A stretch of DNA of 64,000 nt from Zavarzinella formosa DSM 19928 (GCF_000255705.1 NZ_JH636443.1:686361-750360); one strand, 5' to 3'; shown: positions 34,906 to 44,468, counted from the first letter of the stretch. Notes: a model not told the origin generated them from the letters alone. Numbers and translations: made by a program.

Positions 34906-37326
34906 TTATTCATTCAATTCCAGAACAGTGGCTCTACCGGATTGGTTGAAGACGGTTCCCCAGACTTTGTGGGAAGCCTGGTGGTCGGACGGGGCGAAGT
35001 TGATGGCCGAGCCGATGCCGATGTCAAAGCTTTTGATCGTTTCCAGCGCATCAATCATCGTTTCCGTCGTGAGGTTTTCCCCGGTACGGCGGACGCCTTC
35101 GACGAAGATGGCGGCCGCGATGAAGCCTTCGAGCGAGACGAAGCCCGGTTTCTCTTCCGGGTAATAGGTCTTCAGGGCCTCGCGATATTTCAGCACGACG
35201 CTGGAACTGGAATCCACCGGCGGGACGACTTGGGTGACGATCACCCCCTCGGCGTATTTCGGGCCGATTTCACGCAGGCTTTCCCCCAATGTCTCCGTGC
35301 CAACGAAGGACACATTGGTGAAGATCATGTCGGGGCGGGCATCCCGGACAGCCTTGATAAACGCGGTGGCGGGCTTGTAGGTCGCCATCATCACGACCGC
35401 CCGGAGTTCCTTGCGTTTGACGATTTCGCGGACGGCATTGTCCACATCCGCCGTGTTGCGTTCATAAGTCACCTTGGGGATGTCCTTGACATCGCGCGCC
35501 AACGGGCGCAGGGTTTTGACCACTCCGCGAAAACCATCTTCCCCGTAGGCGTCGTTTTGAGCGAAGACCCCGATATGAGTCGGGTCGATCCCCTTGATTT
35601 TCACCAAATAGTTGACAATCGCGGCCGTCTCTTCTTCCAGGCTCGCCTGATAGTTGAAGACATACCGATCCGGCGGATCTTTGCGGAGAAGTCTGGCGCC
35701 GGAGAACCCGCCGAAGAACAGCCGCTTTTGTTCCAGCGTGTAGGGAATGGTCTTGGCGGCGGTGGGACTGCCGACGTTGCCGAGGCAGGCGAACACTTTG
35801 CGTTTCTCGTGCAATTCCCGCATGTTGGCCAGCGCCAGATCGGGGTCATAACCATCGTCGAGGGAAACGAGGTCGAATTTTCGGCCAGCCACCCCGCCCT
35901 GACTGTTGACCAATCGAAAATAGGTGCTGATTCCCAATTGCATCTGCTGGCCGAGATCTTTTGACGGCCCGGAAAAGGGGCCGGTCATGCCGACCTGAAT
36001 CTCGGTGGCGGTCACGCCGGGGGCCGTGGACCGGTTGACTTGGACGACGGGCGGCCCGGCGTCGCTTTTGTCTCTCCCGACGAGATACCAGCCCCCAAGC
36101 CCCACTCCCGTCAACAACACCAGAGCGGCAATCACCCCATACACCCGTCGGCTCGGGCTGACATTTGACGCGGCATCAGCGTCCGTCTCAAACCCGAACT
36201 GTGTCGGCGGGATGATTCGCTGTTCCCCGCCGGGAAGCGTCTCCCCGTTCTTCGCCGGGCGGCTGACGAGCGTGTGTTCTCCGTCGCGGTCAAGCCAGTG
36301 CAGTTCATCGGCGACGGCCTGCGCGTTAGCCGGGCGTTGGTGTGGGTGCTTGGCCAGCAAGCGGTGAATCAGGTCGGCCAGTCCGATCGGGCAATCGGGG
36401 TTATGTTCGAGAACGGGGATCGGTTCCTTGGTGGACAGCGCCGTGATCGTGGCCATGATCGTGGGGCCGTTGAACGGCAGTTTTCCGGCGGCCATCCGAT
36501 ACAGCAGCACTCCCAGGGAGAACAAGTCGCAGCGTTGATCGACGGCTTCGCCGTTGGCATGTTCGGGCGACATGAAACAGGGCGTGCCCAGCATCGCCCC
36601 GGTGCCGGTCAGTTCGTTTGTAGTTTCCAGAGGCCGCGCCAAGCCGAAGTCAAGGATTTTCACCTTTCCGGTTGGCGATTCCAGCCAGATGTTCGCGGGC
36701 TTGATGTCACGGTGCATCAGTTTCTTGTCGTGGGCGGCGCCCAGGCCCAAGGCGATTTCCCGGCCAATCCGGAAAATCGCCTTCCAGTCAAACACATGGC
36801 CACGCTTGATGGCGATATCCAGCGATTCCCCCTCAAGCAATTCCATCGCCAGCCAGGTGGTGCCGTCCAGTTCCTCGGCGGCGGCGTGAATGGTCGCCAC
36901 GTTCTCATGCTTGATGGCCGCCATCGCCCTGGCTTCGCGGAGGAACCGGCCGCGGGCTTGCTCGTCCGAGGAGATTTCCGGCCGCATCACCTTGACCGCG
37001 ACGGAGCGCTCCAGGCGGTGATCGACCCCCAGATAGACCGTCCCCATGCCCCCTTCGCCCAGTTTTTTCTTGAGGACATAAGCGCCGAGCTTCTCGGAAA
37101 TCTTGACAGGGATCGCCGGCTGGGGTCCGACTTGTGTGTTGCCCACCGGTTGGGTGAGCGTTCCGCTGCCGTCGTTGTCGGAGGTGAGAACCCGCAAAAG
37201 ATCGGCCAGATTGGGCAAATTGCCGGATCGTTCCTTGCAAAACTCCTCGGTTGTCAGGTCGGGATTTTTCTCACGCTCGGCCAGAAATGCCTTGACGGCC
37301 TGTTCAAGTGTCTCATTGCCTTGCAT
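34906..37326 (-). CDS. Ser/Thr protein kinase fused to a branched-chain amino-acid binding-protein-like sensor
   Basis: An 806-residue receptor kinase. Residues 1-80 are a short helical lead. The kinase domain, about 81-345, has GEGGMGTVY, Lys112, HRDIKPAN (Asp207), DFG (226-228) and GTPCFMSPEH. One membrane helix (VYGVIAALVLLTGVGLGGWY) is at about 395-416. Residues 437-806 form a type I periplasmic-binding fold of the LivJ/Peripla_BP_6 kind: TEIQVGMTGPFSGPSKDLGQ, AGRKFDLVSLDDGYDPDLAL, VFACLGNVGSPTAAKTIPYT, IGVFAQNDAYGEDGFRGVV. This binding domain is normally a separate ABC-transport protein. Here it would sense an outside ligand and control the inner kinase. No transporter genes are adjacent. 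Confidence 0.92.
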   Translation of the reverse strand: MQGNETLEQAVKAFLAEREKNPDLTTEEFCKERSGNLPNLADLLRVLTSDNDGSGTLTQPVGNTQVGPQPAIPVKISEKLGAYVLKKKLGEGGMGTVYLGVDHRLERSVAVKVMRPEISSDEQARGRFLREARAMAAIKHENVATIHAAAEELDGTTWLAMELLEGESLDIAIKRGHVFDWKAIFRIGREIALGLGAAHDKKLMHRDIKPANIWLESPTGKVKILDFGLARPLETTNELTGTGAMLGTPCFMSPEHANGEAVDQRCDLFSLGVLLYRMAAGKLPFNGPTIMATITALSTKEPIPVLEHNPDCPIGLADLIHRLLAKHPHQRPANAQAVADELHWLDRDGEHTLVSRPAKNGETLPGGEQRIIPPTQFGFETDADAASNVSPSRRVYGVIAALVLLTGVGLGGWYLVGRDKSDAGPPVVQVNRSTAPGVTATEIQVGMTGPFSGPSKDLGQQMQLGISTYFRLVNSQGGVAGRKFDLVSLDDGYDPDLALANMRELHEKRKVFACLGNVGSPTAAKTIPYTLEQKRLFFGGFSGARLLRKDPPDRYVFNYQASLEEETAAIVNYLVKIKGIDPTHIGVFAQNDAYGEDGFRGVVKTLRPLARDVKDIPKVTYERNTADVDNAVREIVKRKELRAVVMMATYKPATAFIKAVRDARPDMIFTNVSFVGTETLGESLREIGPKYAEGVIVTQVVPPVDSSSSVVLKYREALKTYYPEEKPGFVSLEGFIAAAIFVEGVRRTGENLTTETMIDALETIKSFDIGIGSAINFAPSDHQASHKVWGTVFNQSGRATVLELNE

Positions 37327-37490
37327 GGAGACGTTGTTCCCGGAAACGAGTGTGGTGTTGGAATACTACCATACTTGGCATCACATCGACAGGGGATCGT
37401 CTGAAGCATCAATTGAACGGTTGCGGCCAATCTTCCGGCACGCCTTAACACCCCTTCATTCGCCCCAAACCACGTTGAAGGTTTTCACCC

Positions 37491-37533
37491 CCTGCGGGCA
37501 ACGCCGTGAAGGATTTCAGCTGTTGCCCGCAGG
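37491..37533 (-). terminator. Strong stem-loop abutting the stop of the downstream membrane-protein gene
   Basis: Perfect 12-bp arms, CCTGCGGGCAAC (37491-37502) and GTTGCCCGCAGG (37522-37533), with a 19-base loop. The right arm touches the stop codon at 37534 on the minus strand, where a 3'-end hairpin would be expected. No T-run follows, so it may protect the 3' end of the message instead of terminating. Confidence 0.5.
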
Positions 37534-38040
37534 TCACTCATCCGGGCAATCGGATTCGGAGTTGATCCGATGGTTCATCCAAGCGCCCCATCCGGCGACC
37601 GCCGTTCCCAAACCGAGCGGGCATTGCAAAAACAGTAACACGTAGCCGCCAATAAATAGCGAAGAGAGCATCATCGGCGGCTGACGCCGGCCAAGGATCA
37701 CCGGCACAAGATCGACAAGCACTGCTCCGAGGATCACCACCCCGCCCGCGCAGACCAACAGTCCGCAGGCCCGGACAGACCACTTCTCCACTCGGGGCGC
37801 CCGGTCGGCCGCCCATGCTCCGAAAGCAGTCAAGGCATATGGCGAATAGAGGAGCAGGGCATACTGACACAACCCGACAAGGCGATCAAGGGGCAACCCC
37901 CGGTCCGACGTCGAACACCAAACGCACGCATACGCCGCGCCGACAAGAACCATCCCCGCCAGCGAGAACCCTGTCGGCCAGAGGGGCACACTCTTTGAGG
38001 TTCGCTCCCACAGGTTTGTCTGATAAATGTTCATCGGCAT
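37534..38040 (-). CDS. Hypothetical four-helix membrane protein
   Basis: A 168-residue protein with four hydrophobic segments (SLAGMVLVGAAYACVW; QYALLLYSPYALTAFGAW; ACGLLVCAGGVVILGAVLVDLV; SLFIGGYVLLFLQCPLGLG). It starts MPMNIYQTNLWERT; the second Met is an alternative. No recognisable family. It is 45 bp downstream of another small membrane-anchored gene, with which it may be co-transcribed. Confidence 0.55.
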   Translation of the reverse strand: MPMNIYQTNLWERTSKSVPLWPTGFSLAGMVLVGAAYACVWCSTSDRGLPLDRLVGLCQYALLLYSPYALTAFGAWAADRAPRVEKWSVRACGLLVCAGGVVILGAVLVDLVPVILGRRQPPMMLSSLFIGGYVLLFLQCPLGLGTAVAGWGAWMNHRINSESDCPDE

Positions 38041-38085
38041 GGGTTTTCCCCGGTTTGACGGGTGATTGTTTTGACCGTTCGCCGA

Positions 38086-38460
38086 TCACCATCTTGCCTG
38101 AAACCGCCGCCAGCGTTCGGAAAGCGTTTCCGGCGGAATCGGCAAATAGTTTTTATCCCACATCCTCCAGGTGGTGTCCGAATTCGGATCACCATCCGGA
38201 CGCATCTCAATAGTGATGACCGAGTCGTCCGTCGCCCACCAGAGCCGATATCTCCCCGAAGCAGGAAGCGGGACGCGGTCGGTATCGTAGCTTCCCGGCG
38301 GGCATCCGAAAATCTCCTGCCGGGTCATGCCTTCCTGAAGGCGGTCAAAGTTTTTCCGGTTGATCATTGAGACCGGCGGCCCGGACCCCAGTATCACCAA
38401 AGCGACGCCGCCGAATAATAGCAGGGCCAAGCCAACGTATAACCAACGGCGTTTGTTCAT
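38086..38460 (-). CDS. Small membrane-anchored hypothetical protein
   Basis: A 124-residue protein with start MNKRRWLYVGLALLLFGGVA, one membrane anchor, and a soluble part containing FDRLQEGMTRQEIFGCPPGS and RYRLWWATDDSVITIEMRPD. The EGMTRQEIF segment resembles the turn-helix of SmpA/BamE-like and related small anchored domains (EGMTxxEV), where it precedes a short beta sheet; this is a loose resemblance. The start at 38460 is chosen for the anchor; the frame is open to 38505. Compare the protein at 5418-5867. Confidence 0.6.
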   Translation of the reverse strand: MNKRRWLYVGLALLLFGGVALVILGSGPPVSMINRKNFDRLQEGMTRQEIFGCPPGSYDTDRVPLPASGRYRLWWATDDSVITIEMRPDGDPNSDTTWRMWDKNYLPIPPETLSERWRRFQARW

Positions 38461-38550
38461 CACACGCCTCAATTGAAGAGGATTATCCGGCGGCCTTGGA
38501 AGCACGTTATCTGCCGAACCTTCGTCACTCCATTCCCCTTCGTGGGCATG

Positions 38551-39168
38551 TCACTTGATTTGAAGCGACAAAAACTCTCGTTCATACCAGTCAAGCGGCG
38601 TTTTCCACTTGGGGGAGGCGAGCAATTTGTCCAGCGCCCTTTTCTTTTCTTCGCCTGTCTTTGGCTTGAACTCCGCGGCTCCCCAATCGCATTCCTTCAG
38701 ACAGTAATCAAGATAATGGGCGGCCAGTTGCTGCCGTCCCCCGAGTTCATATCCCCTGACAATGATGAACGGCACTCCGTCCACGATCTCGACCGGTTCT
38801 AGCGGCCAATCGCCGGCATTCGTGCCTCCCATGAAAACTGGCGCCCCCAACGCCGGCCTGTGAAACCACTTCTCTGGCCGGGCAGTGAACAGCATCCGGC
38901 ACAGGATAATCACTTCCTCGTCTCGCTCCCGGCTTTTGGCGCCGGCGATGCTGCGAAGAATCTCGACGGCCCGGTCTTTGCCAGCCGCTCGCAGTTTGCC
39001 GGCGGTATCGATGTAAGCGTCAGCATGATATTTTTGCTGATCGGAATCATCACGGGGTGGATTCCGCATCGGCGGCTCGTTCGGCAAGGTGACGGGGACA
39101 GGTTTCCCCGTCGCGGACATGGCCAGCGTCAGAACCCCGACCACCATGGTGGAAATCAGTTTTGTCAT
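38551..39168 (-). CDS. Secreted hypothetical protein
   Basis: A 205-residue protein with signal peptide MTKLISTMVVGVLTLAMSATG. The mature protein is mostly helical, with KLRAAGKDRAVEILRSIAGA and a segment VIILCRMLFTARPEKWFHRP followed by a small beta region (EIVDGVPFIIVRGYELGG). This arrangement recurs in planctomycete hypothetical proteins, but I cannot name a family. It stands divergently from the methyltransferase gene. Confidence 0.6.
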   Translation of the reverse strand: MTKLISTMVVGVLTLAMSATGKPVPVTLPNEPPMRNPPRDDSDQQKYHADAYIDTAGKLRAAGKDRAVEILRSIAGAKSRERDEEVIILCRMLFTARPEKWFHRPALGAPVFMGGTNAGDWPLEPVEIVDGVPFIIVRGYELGGRQQLAAHYLDYCLKECDWGAAEFKPKTGEEKKRALDKLLASPKWKTPLDWYEREFLSLQIK

Positions 39169-39449
39169 GCGGCGTCTTCGATGGATGGTTCGGGATCAGG
39201 TCCCGCGACTGGTCTTCGCACCGTAACACGCCACCGGGTTGGCCGCAAGAAATCTTGCCGCGTGTCGTGGTTCAAGTCATCGGCCAAGGCGTGAATCCTT
39301 GGTGGTTGTCTTGTTCCGGGCGGCCATGAGCGCATTCTTTCACCCGGAAAACCGTTCTCGTGTTGAAAGTGACGGTTGAGAATGTTCCGGCGGTTGCATA
39401 TCTTCTCAGGGCGTCGGATGTTGCGAATCTTTCTTCGTTGAGCCACGGC

Positions 39450-40298
39450 ATGATCGTTCCGCGTCGTCCGGTTGTTGATGGGGCCGTCGCCAACCATTAC
39501 GATGATTTGGACCGCCTTTACCGGGAAGTGTGGGGCGAACACGTTCACCACGGGCTTTGGCGCAGCGGCCGCGAAAGCAGCGGCGAGGCGGTCGAACAAC
39601 TTATTGAAATGGTCGCCAAAGAGGCGGGCATTAAAAAGGGCGACCGGGTGTGCGACATCGGCTCCGGTTACGGGGCGAGCGCCCGCTATGTGACCCGTCA
39701 TCTGGGGGCGACGGTCACGGCCGTCACCATCGTCCCGGCCCAGCAGGCGTATGCCTTGGCGACGCGAAAATCTGACAGCGACCCGACCTATCTGCTGTCC
39801 GACTGGCTGAAAATCCCCCTGCCGGACGCGAGCTTCGACGCGGCCTATGCGATTGAAAGCACCGAACACATGGAGGACAAGGCCGGAGCTTTCTCCAAGG
39901 CATTCCGCGTGCTTCGCCCCGGCGGCCGTCTGGCGGTGTGTGCGTGGATCGCCGGCACAAAGACCCAATCATGGGAACGTCGCCACCTATTGGAGCCGAT
40001 CTGCCACGAAGGCCGATTGCCGGGGATGGGCACCGAGGAGGATTACCGGCGATTGTTTGAACAAGCCGGTTTTGCGGTGGAAGCTGTGACCGATGTCACC
40101 CGCCAGGTGCGCGCGACCTGGGGCATGTGCCTGCGCCGGACGATCAAGCGTTTCCGCACTGACAAAGTCGGCCGGGCTTATTTTCTGAATGCCGCCAGCC
40201 GCAACCGCGTGTTCCTGTTCACCATGTTCCGCATCTGGCTGGCTTACCGCACCGGGGCGATGCGCTATCTGGTGTTTCGAGTTCGCCGGTCGGATTAA
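39450..40298 (+). CDS. Class I SAM-dependent methyltransferase
   Basis: A 282-residue methyltransferase. Motif I is RVCDIGSGYGASARYV, motif II is around TAVTIVPAQ, and the later FDAAYAIESTEHMEDKAGAF and RVLRPGGRLAVCAW match the class I fold. The N-terminal NHYDDLDRLYREVWGEHVHHG and the ESTEHM pattern resemble gamma-tocopherol/sterol or cyclopropane-type small-lipid methyltransferases. The substrate is not determinable. The frame is open upstream to a GTG at 39360; 39450 is chosen because the family usually starts just before the NHYD segment. A small lipoprotein gene follows on the same strand. Confidence 0.82.
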   Translation: MIVPRRPVVDGAVANHYDDLDRLYREVWGEHVHHGLWRSGRESSGEAVEQLIEMVAKEAGIKKGDRVCDIGSGYGASARYVTRHLGATVTAVTIVPAQQAYALATRKSDSDPTYLLSDWLKIPLPDASFDAAYAIESTEHMEDKAGAFSKAFRVLRPGGRLAVCAWIAGTKTQSWERRHLLEPICHEGRLPGMGTEEDYRRLFEQAGFAVEAVTDVTRQVRATWGMCLRRTIKRFRTDKVGRAYFLNAASRNRVFLFTMFRIWLAYRTGAMRYLVFRVRRSD

Positions 40299-40406
40299 CC
40301 GCGTTTGAATTGTCCGGGGCTTTCGTCCCGGCAATCACTGGATCATCGTTTCATCTCTTCACCACCCGATATACTTCCAACTATTCCAATCCCTCTGAGG
40401 TCCGCC

Positions 40407-40802
40407 ATGAAGTGTCTCCGTTTGCTTCCCGTGTTGTGCGCCGTGCTGCTGTCGGGCTGTTTGAAATCCAAGATTCACGAGAGCAGAACGTGGCCGCTCG
40501 AGTCGGGCCAATCGAAGGAAATGCAAGTTGAAGGACCGACCGGCAACCAGAAGATCAATGTAAAAATCACGTCCTCGGACTCCAACGTGGATGCTTACAT
40601 CTTGCTTGATGACCAACTCGGCGCAATGACTTCTGAGATTGACCCGGACAAGTTGCCCCCGGCCGCCATCCTGGACAAGAGCAAGGGCACCAAGGATGCG
40701 ACACTCTCGGCGACCATTCCCGCCAAGAAGGCTTACCGCATCTTTGTGAACAACAACGCCTCCAAGAAAACGACCGTAATCGTGAAGCTCGACAGCGTCT
40801 GA
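40407..40802 (+). CDS. Small lipoprotein
   Basis: A 131-residue protein starting MKCLRLLPVLCAVLLSGCLK with a lipobox (LSGC). The mature domain (MQVEGPTGNQKINVKITSSD; VDAYILLDDQLGA; ATIPAKKAYRIFVNNNASKK) reads like a single small beta-sandwich, resembling PPC-type domains in size and pattern. It converges on gcvPB with only 3 bp between the stops. Confidence 0.68.
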   Translation: MKCLRLLPVLCAVLLSGCLKSKIHESRTWPLESGQSKEMQVEGPTGNQKINVKITSSDSNVDAYILLDDQLGAMTSEIDPDKLPPAAILDKSKGTKDATLSATIPAKKAYRIFVNNNASKKTTVIVKLDSV

Positions 40803-40805
40803 CGT

Positions 40806-42260
40806 TCACGCTGTCCAGCGAAGAATGGGTTCCTTCGCTGCCTTCACTTCGTCCGGCCGGCTGATCGGCATGGTATGCGGCGCCTGGTGAAGGAAAGTCG
40901 GTTCTTCGTTGATGATGGCGATCAGGGCGTCGGCGAAGGCATCCAGCGTTTGCTTGCTCTCGGTTTCCGTCGGCTCCATCATCAGGGCCTCGGGAACCAC
41001 CAACGGGAAGTAAACCGTCGGGGCGTGATAGCCGTAGTCGAGCAGGCGCTTGCCGATATCCATTGCCGAGATTCGCTTTTCCCGTCGCAATCCCTTGGCG
41101 CTCGCCACGAATTCGTGCATGCAACGGTCGCCGTGCGGCACGTCGAAATTCCCCTTCAACCGGCTGAGCAGATAATTCGCGTTCAAGACCGCGTGTTCGC
41201 TGACCTTCTTCAACCCGTCCGGCCCGAGCGTGCGGATGTAGGCCCAGCCGCGGAAGAGGATGCCGACGTTTCCGAAGAAGCTCCGCACCCGGCCGATGGA
41301 CTTCGGCAGATTGTAATCCAACTCGAATTTGTCCCCGACTTTCTTCACCAACGGCGTCGGCAGATACGGGGCCAGGAAATCCCGCACCGTGATCGGGCCG
41401 GAACCGGGGCCGCCGCCGCCGTGCGGGCCGGTGAAGGTTTTGTGGACGTTGTAATGCTGCATGTCCGCCCCAAAGTCCCCCGGCCGGGTGATGCCGAGGA
41501 TGGCGTTCATGTTCGCCCCGTCCAGATAGACCAGCCCGCCGGCCTGATGCACCAGATCGGTGATCTGGCGGATCTGCCCCTCGAACAGCCCGAGCGTGTT
41601 CGGGTTGGTGATCATGAACACGGCCGTCGAGTCGTCGAGCTTGGATTTCAAATCGTCGAGATCGACCAAGCCCTTCGCGTTGCTTTTCACCGTGATCGTC
41701 TGAAACCCGGCCAGCACGGCGCTCGCCGGATTGGTCCCGTGGGCGCTGTCAGGCACCAACACCTTGCGCCGGGAGGTCATCCCCTTGTCCCGGAAATAGG
41801 CGGCCGCCACATACAAGGCGGTGAGTTCCCCGTGCGCCCCGGCGGCCGGTTGCAGGGAGATCGCCGGGAGGCCGGAAATTTCCGTGAGGAAGTTTTGCAT
41901 GTCCCAGAGCATTTCGAGCATGCCTTGGGTTGTCTCTTCATCCTGCAACGGGTGGACGCCCGCAAAGGCGGGATTGGCCGCAAAGCGTTCGTGCCGCTTC
42001 GGGTTGTATTTCATCGTGCAGGAACCGAGCGGGTAAAAGTTCGTGTCGATGCTGAAGTTGCGGGTGGAAAGATTGTTGTAATGCCGGATCAGGTCAATCT
42101 CCCCCACCTCCGGCAACGGCGGCGGCGCCTCGGCCACCGCCCCGGCCGGGAGCAACGAACTGACAGGCTTCACCGGCACATCGCACACCGGCAGCCGATG
42201 CGTCCGCCGACCGGGCCGGGACAATTCAAAAAGAAGCTCGATGGATTGCGTGTTGTTCAT
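40806..42260 (-). CDS. gcvPB: Glycine dehydrogenase (decarboxylating) subunit 2
   Basis: A 484-residue PLP enzyme, the C-terminal half of a split glycine-cleavage P-protein. It decarboxylates glycine and passes the aminomethyl group to lipoyl-GcvH. Signatures are NNLSTRNFSIDTNFYPLGSC, AGAHGELTALYVAAAYF, PDSAHGTNPASA, the PLP-binding lysine in DMQHYNVHKTFTGPHGGGGP, and the late SGLDYGYHAPTVYFP-like segment. The start ATG at 42260 is followed directly by family-like sequence. Its partner gcvPA is upstream on the same strand, separated by a DUF4058 gene. It is the last gene of the locus. Confidence 0.96.
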   Translation of the reverse strand: MNNTQSIELLFELSRPGRRTHRLPVCDVPVKPVSSLLPAGAVAEAPPPLPEVGEIDLIRHYNNLSTRNFSIDTNFYPLGSCTMKYNPKRHERFAANPAFAGVHPLQDEETTQGMLEMLWDMQNFLTEISGLPAISLQPAAGAHGELTALYVAAAYFRDKGMTSRRKVLVPDSAHGTNPASAVLAGFQTITVKSNAKGLVDLDDLKSKLDDSTAVFMITNPNTLGLFEGQIRQITDLVHQAGGLVYLDGANMNAILGITRPGDFGADMQHYNVHKTFTGPHGGGGPGSGPITVRDFLAPYLPTPLVKKVGDKFELDYNLPKSIGRVRSFFGNVGILFRGWAYIRTLGPDGLKKVSEHAVLNANYLLSRLKGNFDVPHGDRCMHEFVASAKGLRREKRISAMDIGKRLLDYGYHAPTVYFPLVVPEALMMEPTETESKQTLDAFADALIAIINEEPTFLHQAPHTMPISRPDEVKAAKEPILRWTA

Positions 42261-42304
42261 GGTTCTCGGTCAGGTCCAATGGAAACAAAATCTTGTTCGG
42301 GTAA

Positions 42305-43099
42305 TCAGGCTCTCAAGCCTTTGTCGCGGAGAATGGCTTCCGCCCATTCACGCTGATCGTCGGAAAGGGGCGAAGTCGGATCGGCACGGTAATCGGTCAG
42401 ATCGGCATAGCGGCCCGAATCATAACAATGATCGAGCAATGGTTGCAGTTCGACATAAACATCCGGCATGCCGGCCTCCAACGGAATCGGTATCGCCGGG
42501 AGAGGTTCCCGCAGCCGGACGGGAACCACGCCGATATCTCCGTGGCCGTCATCAGCCCACGGCCGGAGAATGGAAACGTGATAGTCGGGTGTGTTAGCTT
42601 GTTCTCTCAAGGCCCTCACCGGGGTCAATGTTGTGTGCGCCCCGCTTCGTAACAGGTCAATTTCAACCAGACATACGCCGCCCAAGACAAATTCGTCCTG
42701 CTTTTGTCCGTAAGCTGTCCGCCCGTTTCCGGCGAGCTTGTTGCTCAAACTGAGAATCTCAACTGCCGTGATAAGGCGTCTTCCACGAGTTGACCGAATC
42801 TCCAGAAATGTCTCCGTCATGGGTTCCAGCACCACCGGCCGACCCACCGGAATCACTCCGGGCCTTTCCATAACCGCCACGCCACCGCCACGCGGAGCTC
42901 CGCGTCCATAGAGACTGACATCCGGCTCCCGCATGTGGTCATCGCTTACCCACACGCGACTGGCGCTGGTGGCCACATAGCCCGACGGCAAACGGGCGTT
43001 GATGGCCTCGCTGAGCAGAATGGCAAGTCGGTTGTGAAAATCGGGAAAAACTTCCGAGTCTTCCAACCAAGGGTCCATTCCCGGAAACGGCGATGGCAT
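42305..43099 (-). CDS. DUF4058 family protein (PD-(D/E)XK-like fold), within the gcv locus
   Basis: A 264-residue protein starting MPSPFPGMDPWLEDSEVFPD, the unmistakable DUF4058 N-terminus. The core has FLEIRSTRGRRLITAVEILSLSNK followed by a Tyr-rich helix region and CLVEIDLLRSG, the E-x-x-S-x-x-NK pattern shared with PD-(D/E)XK enzymes. The C-terminal part carries DVYVELQPLLDHCYDSGRYA. Role unknown. Between the two halves of the P-protein genes, it is 19 bp downstream of gcvPA and 44 bp upstream of gcvPB, all on the same strand, so co-transcription is likely. Confidence 0.85.
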   Translation of the reverse strand: MPSPFPGMDPWLEDSEVFPDFHNRLAILLSEAINARLPSGYVATSASRVWVSDDHMREPDVSLYGRGAPRGGGVAVMERPGVIPVGRPVVLEPMTETFLEIRSTRGRRLITAVEILSLSNKLAGNGRTAYGQKQDEFVLGGVCLVEIDLLRSGAHTTLTPVRALREQANTPDYHVSILRPWADDGHGDIGVVPVRLREPLPAIPIPLEAGMPDVYVELQPLLDHCYDSGRYADLTDYRADPTSPLSDDQREWAEAILRDKGLRA

Positions 43100-43118
43100 G
43101 GCTTATCCTCTTAAACAG

Positions 43119-44468
43119 TCACTTACCGACCAACTCTTTGATTGCCTTCACCAACCCGTCCATCTCGGCCTTGGTTCGTTTCTCCGTGACGGCGACCGTC
43201 AGCGTGTCGGCCAGGCCCGGATACCAGCGACCGGCATGTAATCCGGCGAAATAGCCTTTGGTTTGCAGTTGTTTCAGCATCACGGGGACATCGCCGGGGA
43301 GCTTCACCGCGAATTCTTTGAAGAAGGGGCGGTTGAACTTGAGGCTCACGCCGGGGATCGTCGCCAGTTGATCGGCGAGGTAGTGGGCTTTTTGCAGGCA
43401 CAACTCGGCCGTTTCCTTCAATCCCTGCGGCCCGAGGGCGGTGAGATAGACGGCGGCCCGCAGGGCGAAGAGGCCCTGATTGGTGCAGATGTTGCTGGTG
43501 GCCTTGTCGCGCCGGATGTGCTGTTCGCGGGTTTGCAGGGTCAGTGTCCAGCAGCGCTTGCCATTGCGGTCAGTCGTCTGGCCGACGAGTCGGCCGGGGA
43601 TCTTGCGAACGTATTCGTTGCGGCAGGCCATGATGCCGAGATATGGCCCGCCATAGCCCAACGGGGTGCCGAGACATTGCCCCTCGGCGACGGCGATATC
43701 CGCGTCGTACTGGCCGGGCCGCTTGATGACGCCGGCGCTGATCGGGTCGAAACTCGCCACATACAACGCCCCGGCGGCGCGGGTGATCCGCACCAATTCT
43801 TCCACTTCCTCCAAGTGGCCGAAGAAGTTCGGATGTTGCACCACGACGGCGGCCGTCTCCGGGCCGACCGCCTTCTTCAACTCGGCCGGATCAAGATAGC
43901 CGCCCGGCGTGGGGATCGTGACCAGTTGAACGCCAAGATTGGCCAGATAAGTGGCCAGCACTTGCCGATATTCGGGATGCAGGCTCTCGGGGACGACCAC
44001 GTTCCCCTTGCGGTCGGTGACGTTGATGGCCATCAACACCGCCTCGGCCACCGCCGAGCCGCCTTCGTAGAGGCTCGCGTTGGCCACATCCATTCCGGTG
44101 ATCTGGCAGATGAGCGTTTGGTATTCGTAAAACGCCTGCAAACTCCCCTGGCTCGCCTCGGCCTGATACGGCGTGTAAGCCGTGTAAAACTCGCTCCGCG
44201 AACTGACGGCGTCCACCACCGTCGGGATGAAATGGTCGTATGCCCCGCCGCCGAGGAAACAGACATGATCCCCCGCCGCCTGATTCTTCCGGCCGAGGGC
44301 GCCCACATGCTGCGTGAGTTCGATCTCCTCCATCGCCGCCGGAATGTTCAACGCCCGCGGCAACCGGGCCTCCGCCGGGATGGTGGAAAAAAGCTCGTCG
44401 ATGGATTCGGCCCCGATGGCCTTCAACATCGTTTGCTCGTCATCGGGCGTGTTCAGAATGTATGGCAC
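43119..44468 (-). CDS. gcvPA: Glycine dehydrogenase (decarboxylating) subunit 1
   Basis: A 449-residue protein, the N-terminal half of the split P-protein, forming the heterodimer with GcvPB. Signatures are YILNTPDDEQTMLKAIG, CFLGGGAYDHFIPTVVDAV, YTPYQAEASQGSLQAFYEYQ, QITGMDVANASLYEGGSAVA, and LGTPLGYGGPYLGIMAC. A GTG start at 44468 (reading VPYIL) is chosen. It has AAGGA upstream and matches the family's MPYILNTP beginning, whereas the longer TTG start at 44510 adds 14 unrelated residues. It lies 42 bp after the last Uma2 gene. Confidence 0.95.
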   Translation of the reverse strand: MPYILNTPDDEQTMLKAIGAESIDELFSTIPAEARLPRALNIPAAMEEIELTQHVGALGRKNQAAGDHVCFLGGGAYDHFIPTVVDAVSSRSEFYTAYTPYQAEASQGSLQAFYEYQTLICQITGMDVANASLYEGGSAVAEAVLMAINVTDRKGNVVVPESLHPEYRQVLATYLANLGVQLVTIPTPGGYLDPAELKKAVGPETAAVVVQHPNFFGHLEEVEELVRITRAAGALYVASFDPISAGVIKRPGQYDADIAVAEGQCLGTPLGYGGPYLGIMACRNEYVRKIPGRLVGQTTDRNGKRCWTLTLQTREQHIRRDKATSNICTNQGLFALRAAVYLTALGPQGLKETAELCLQKAHYLADQLATIPGVSLKFNRPFFKEFAVKLPGDVPVMLKQLQTKGYFAGLHAGRWYPGLADTLTVAVTEKRTKAEMDGLVKAIKELVGK

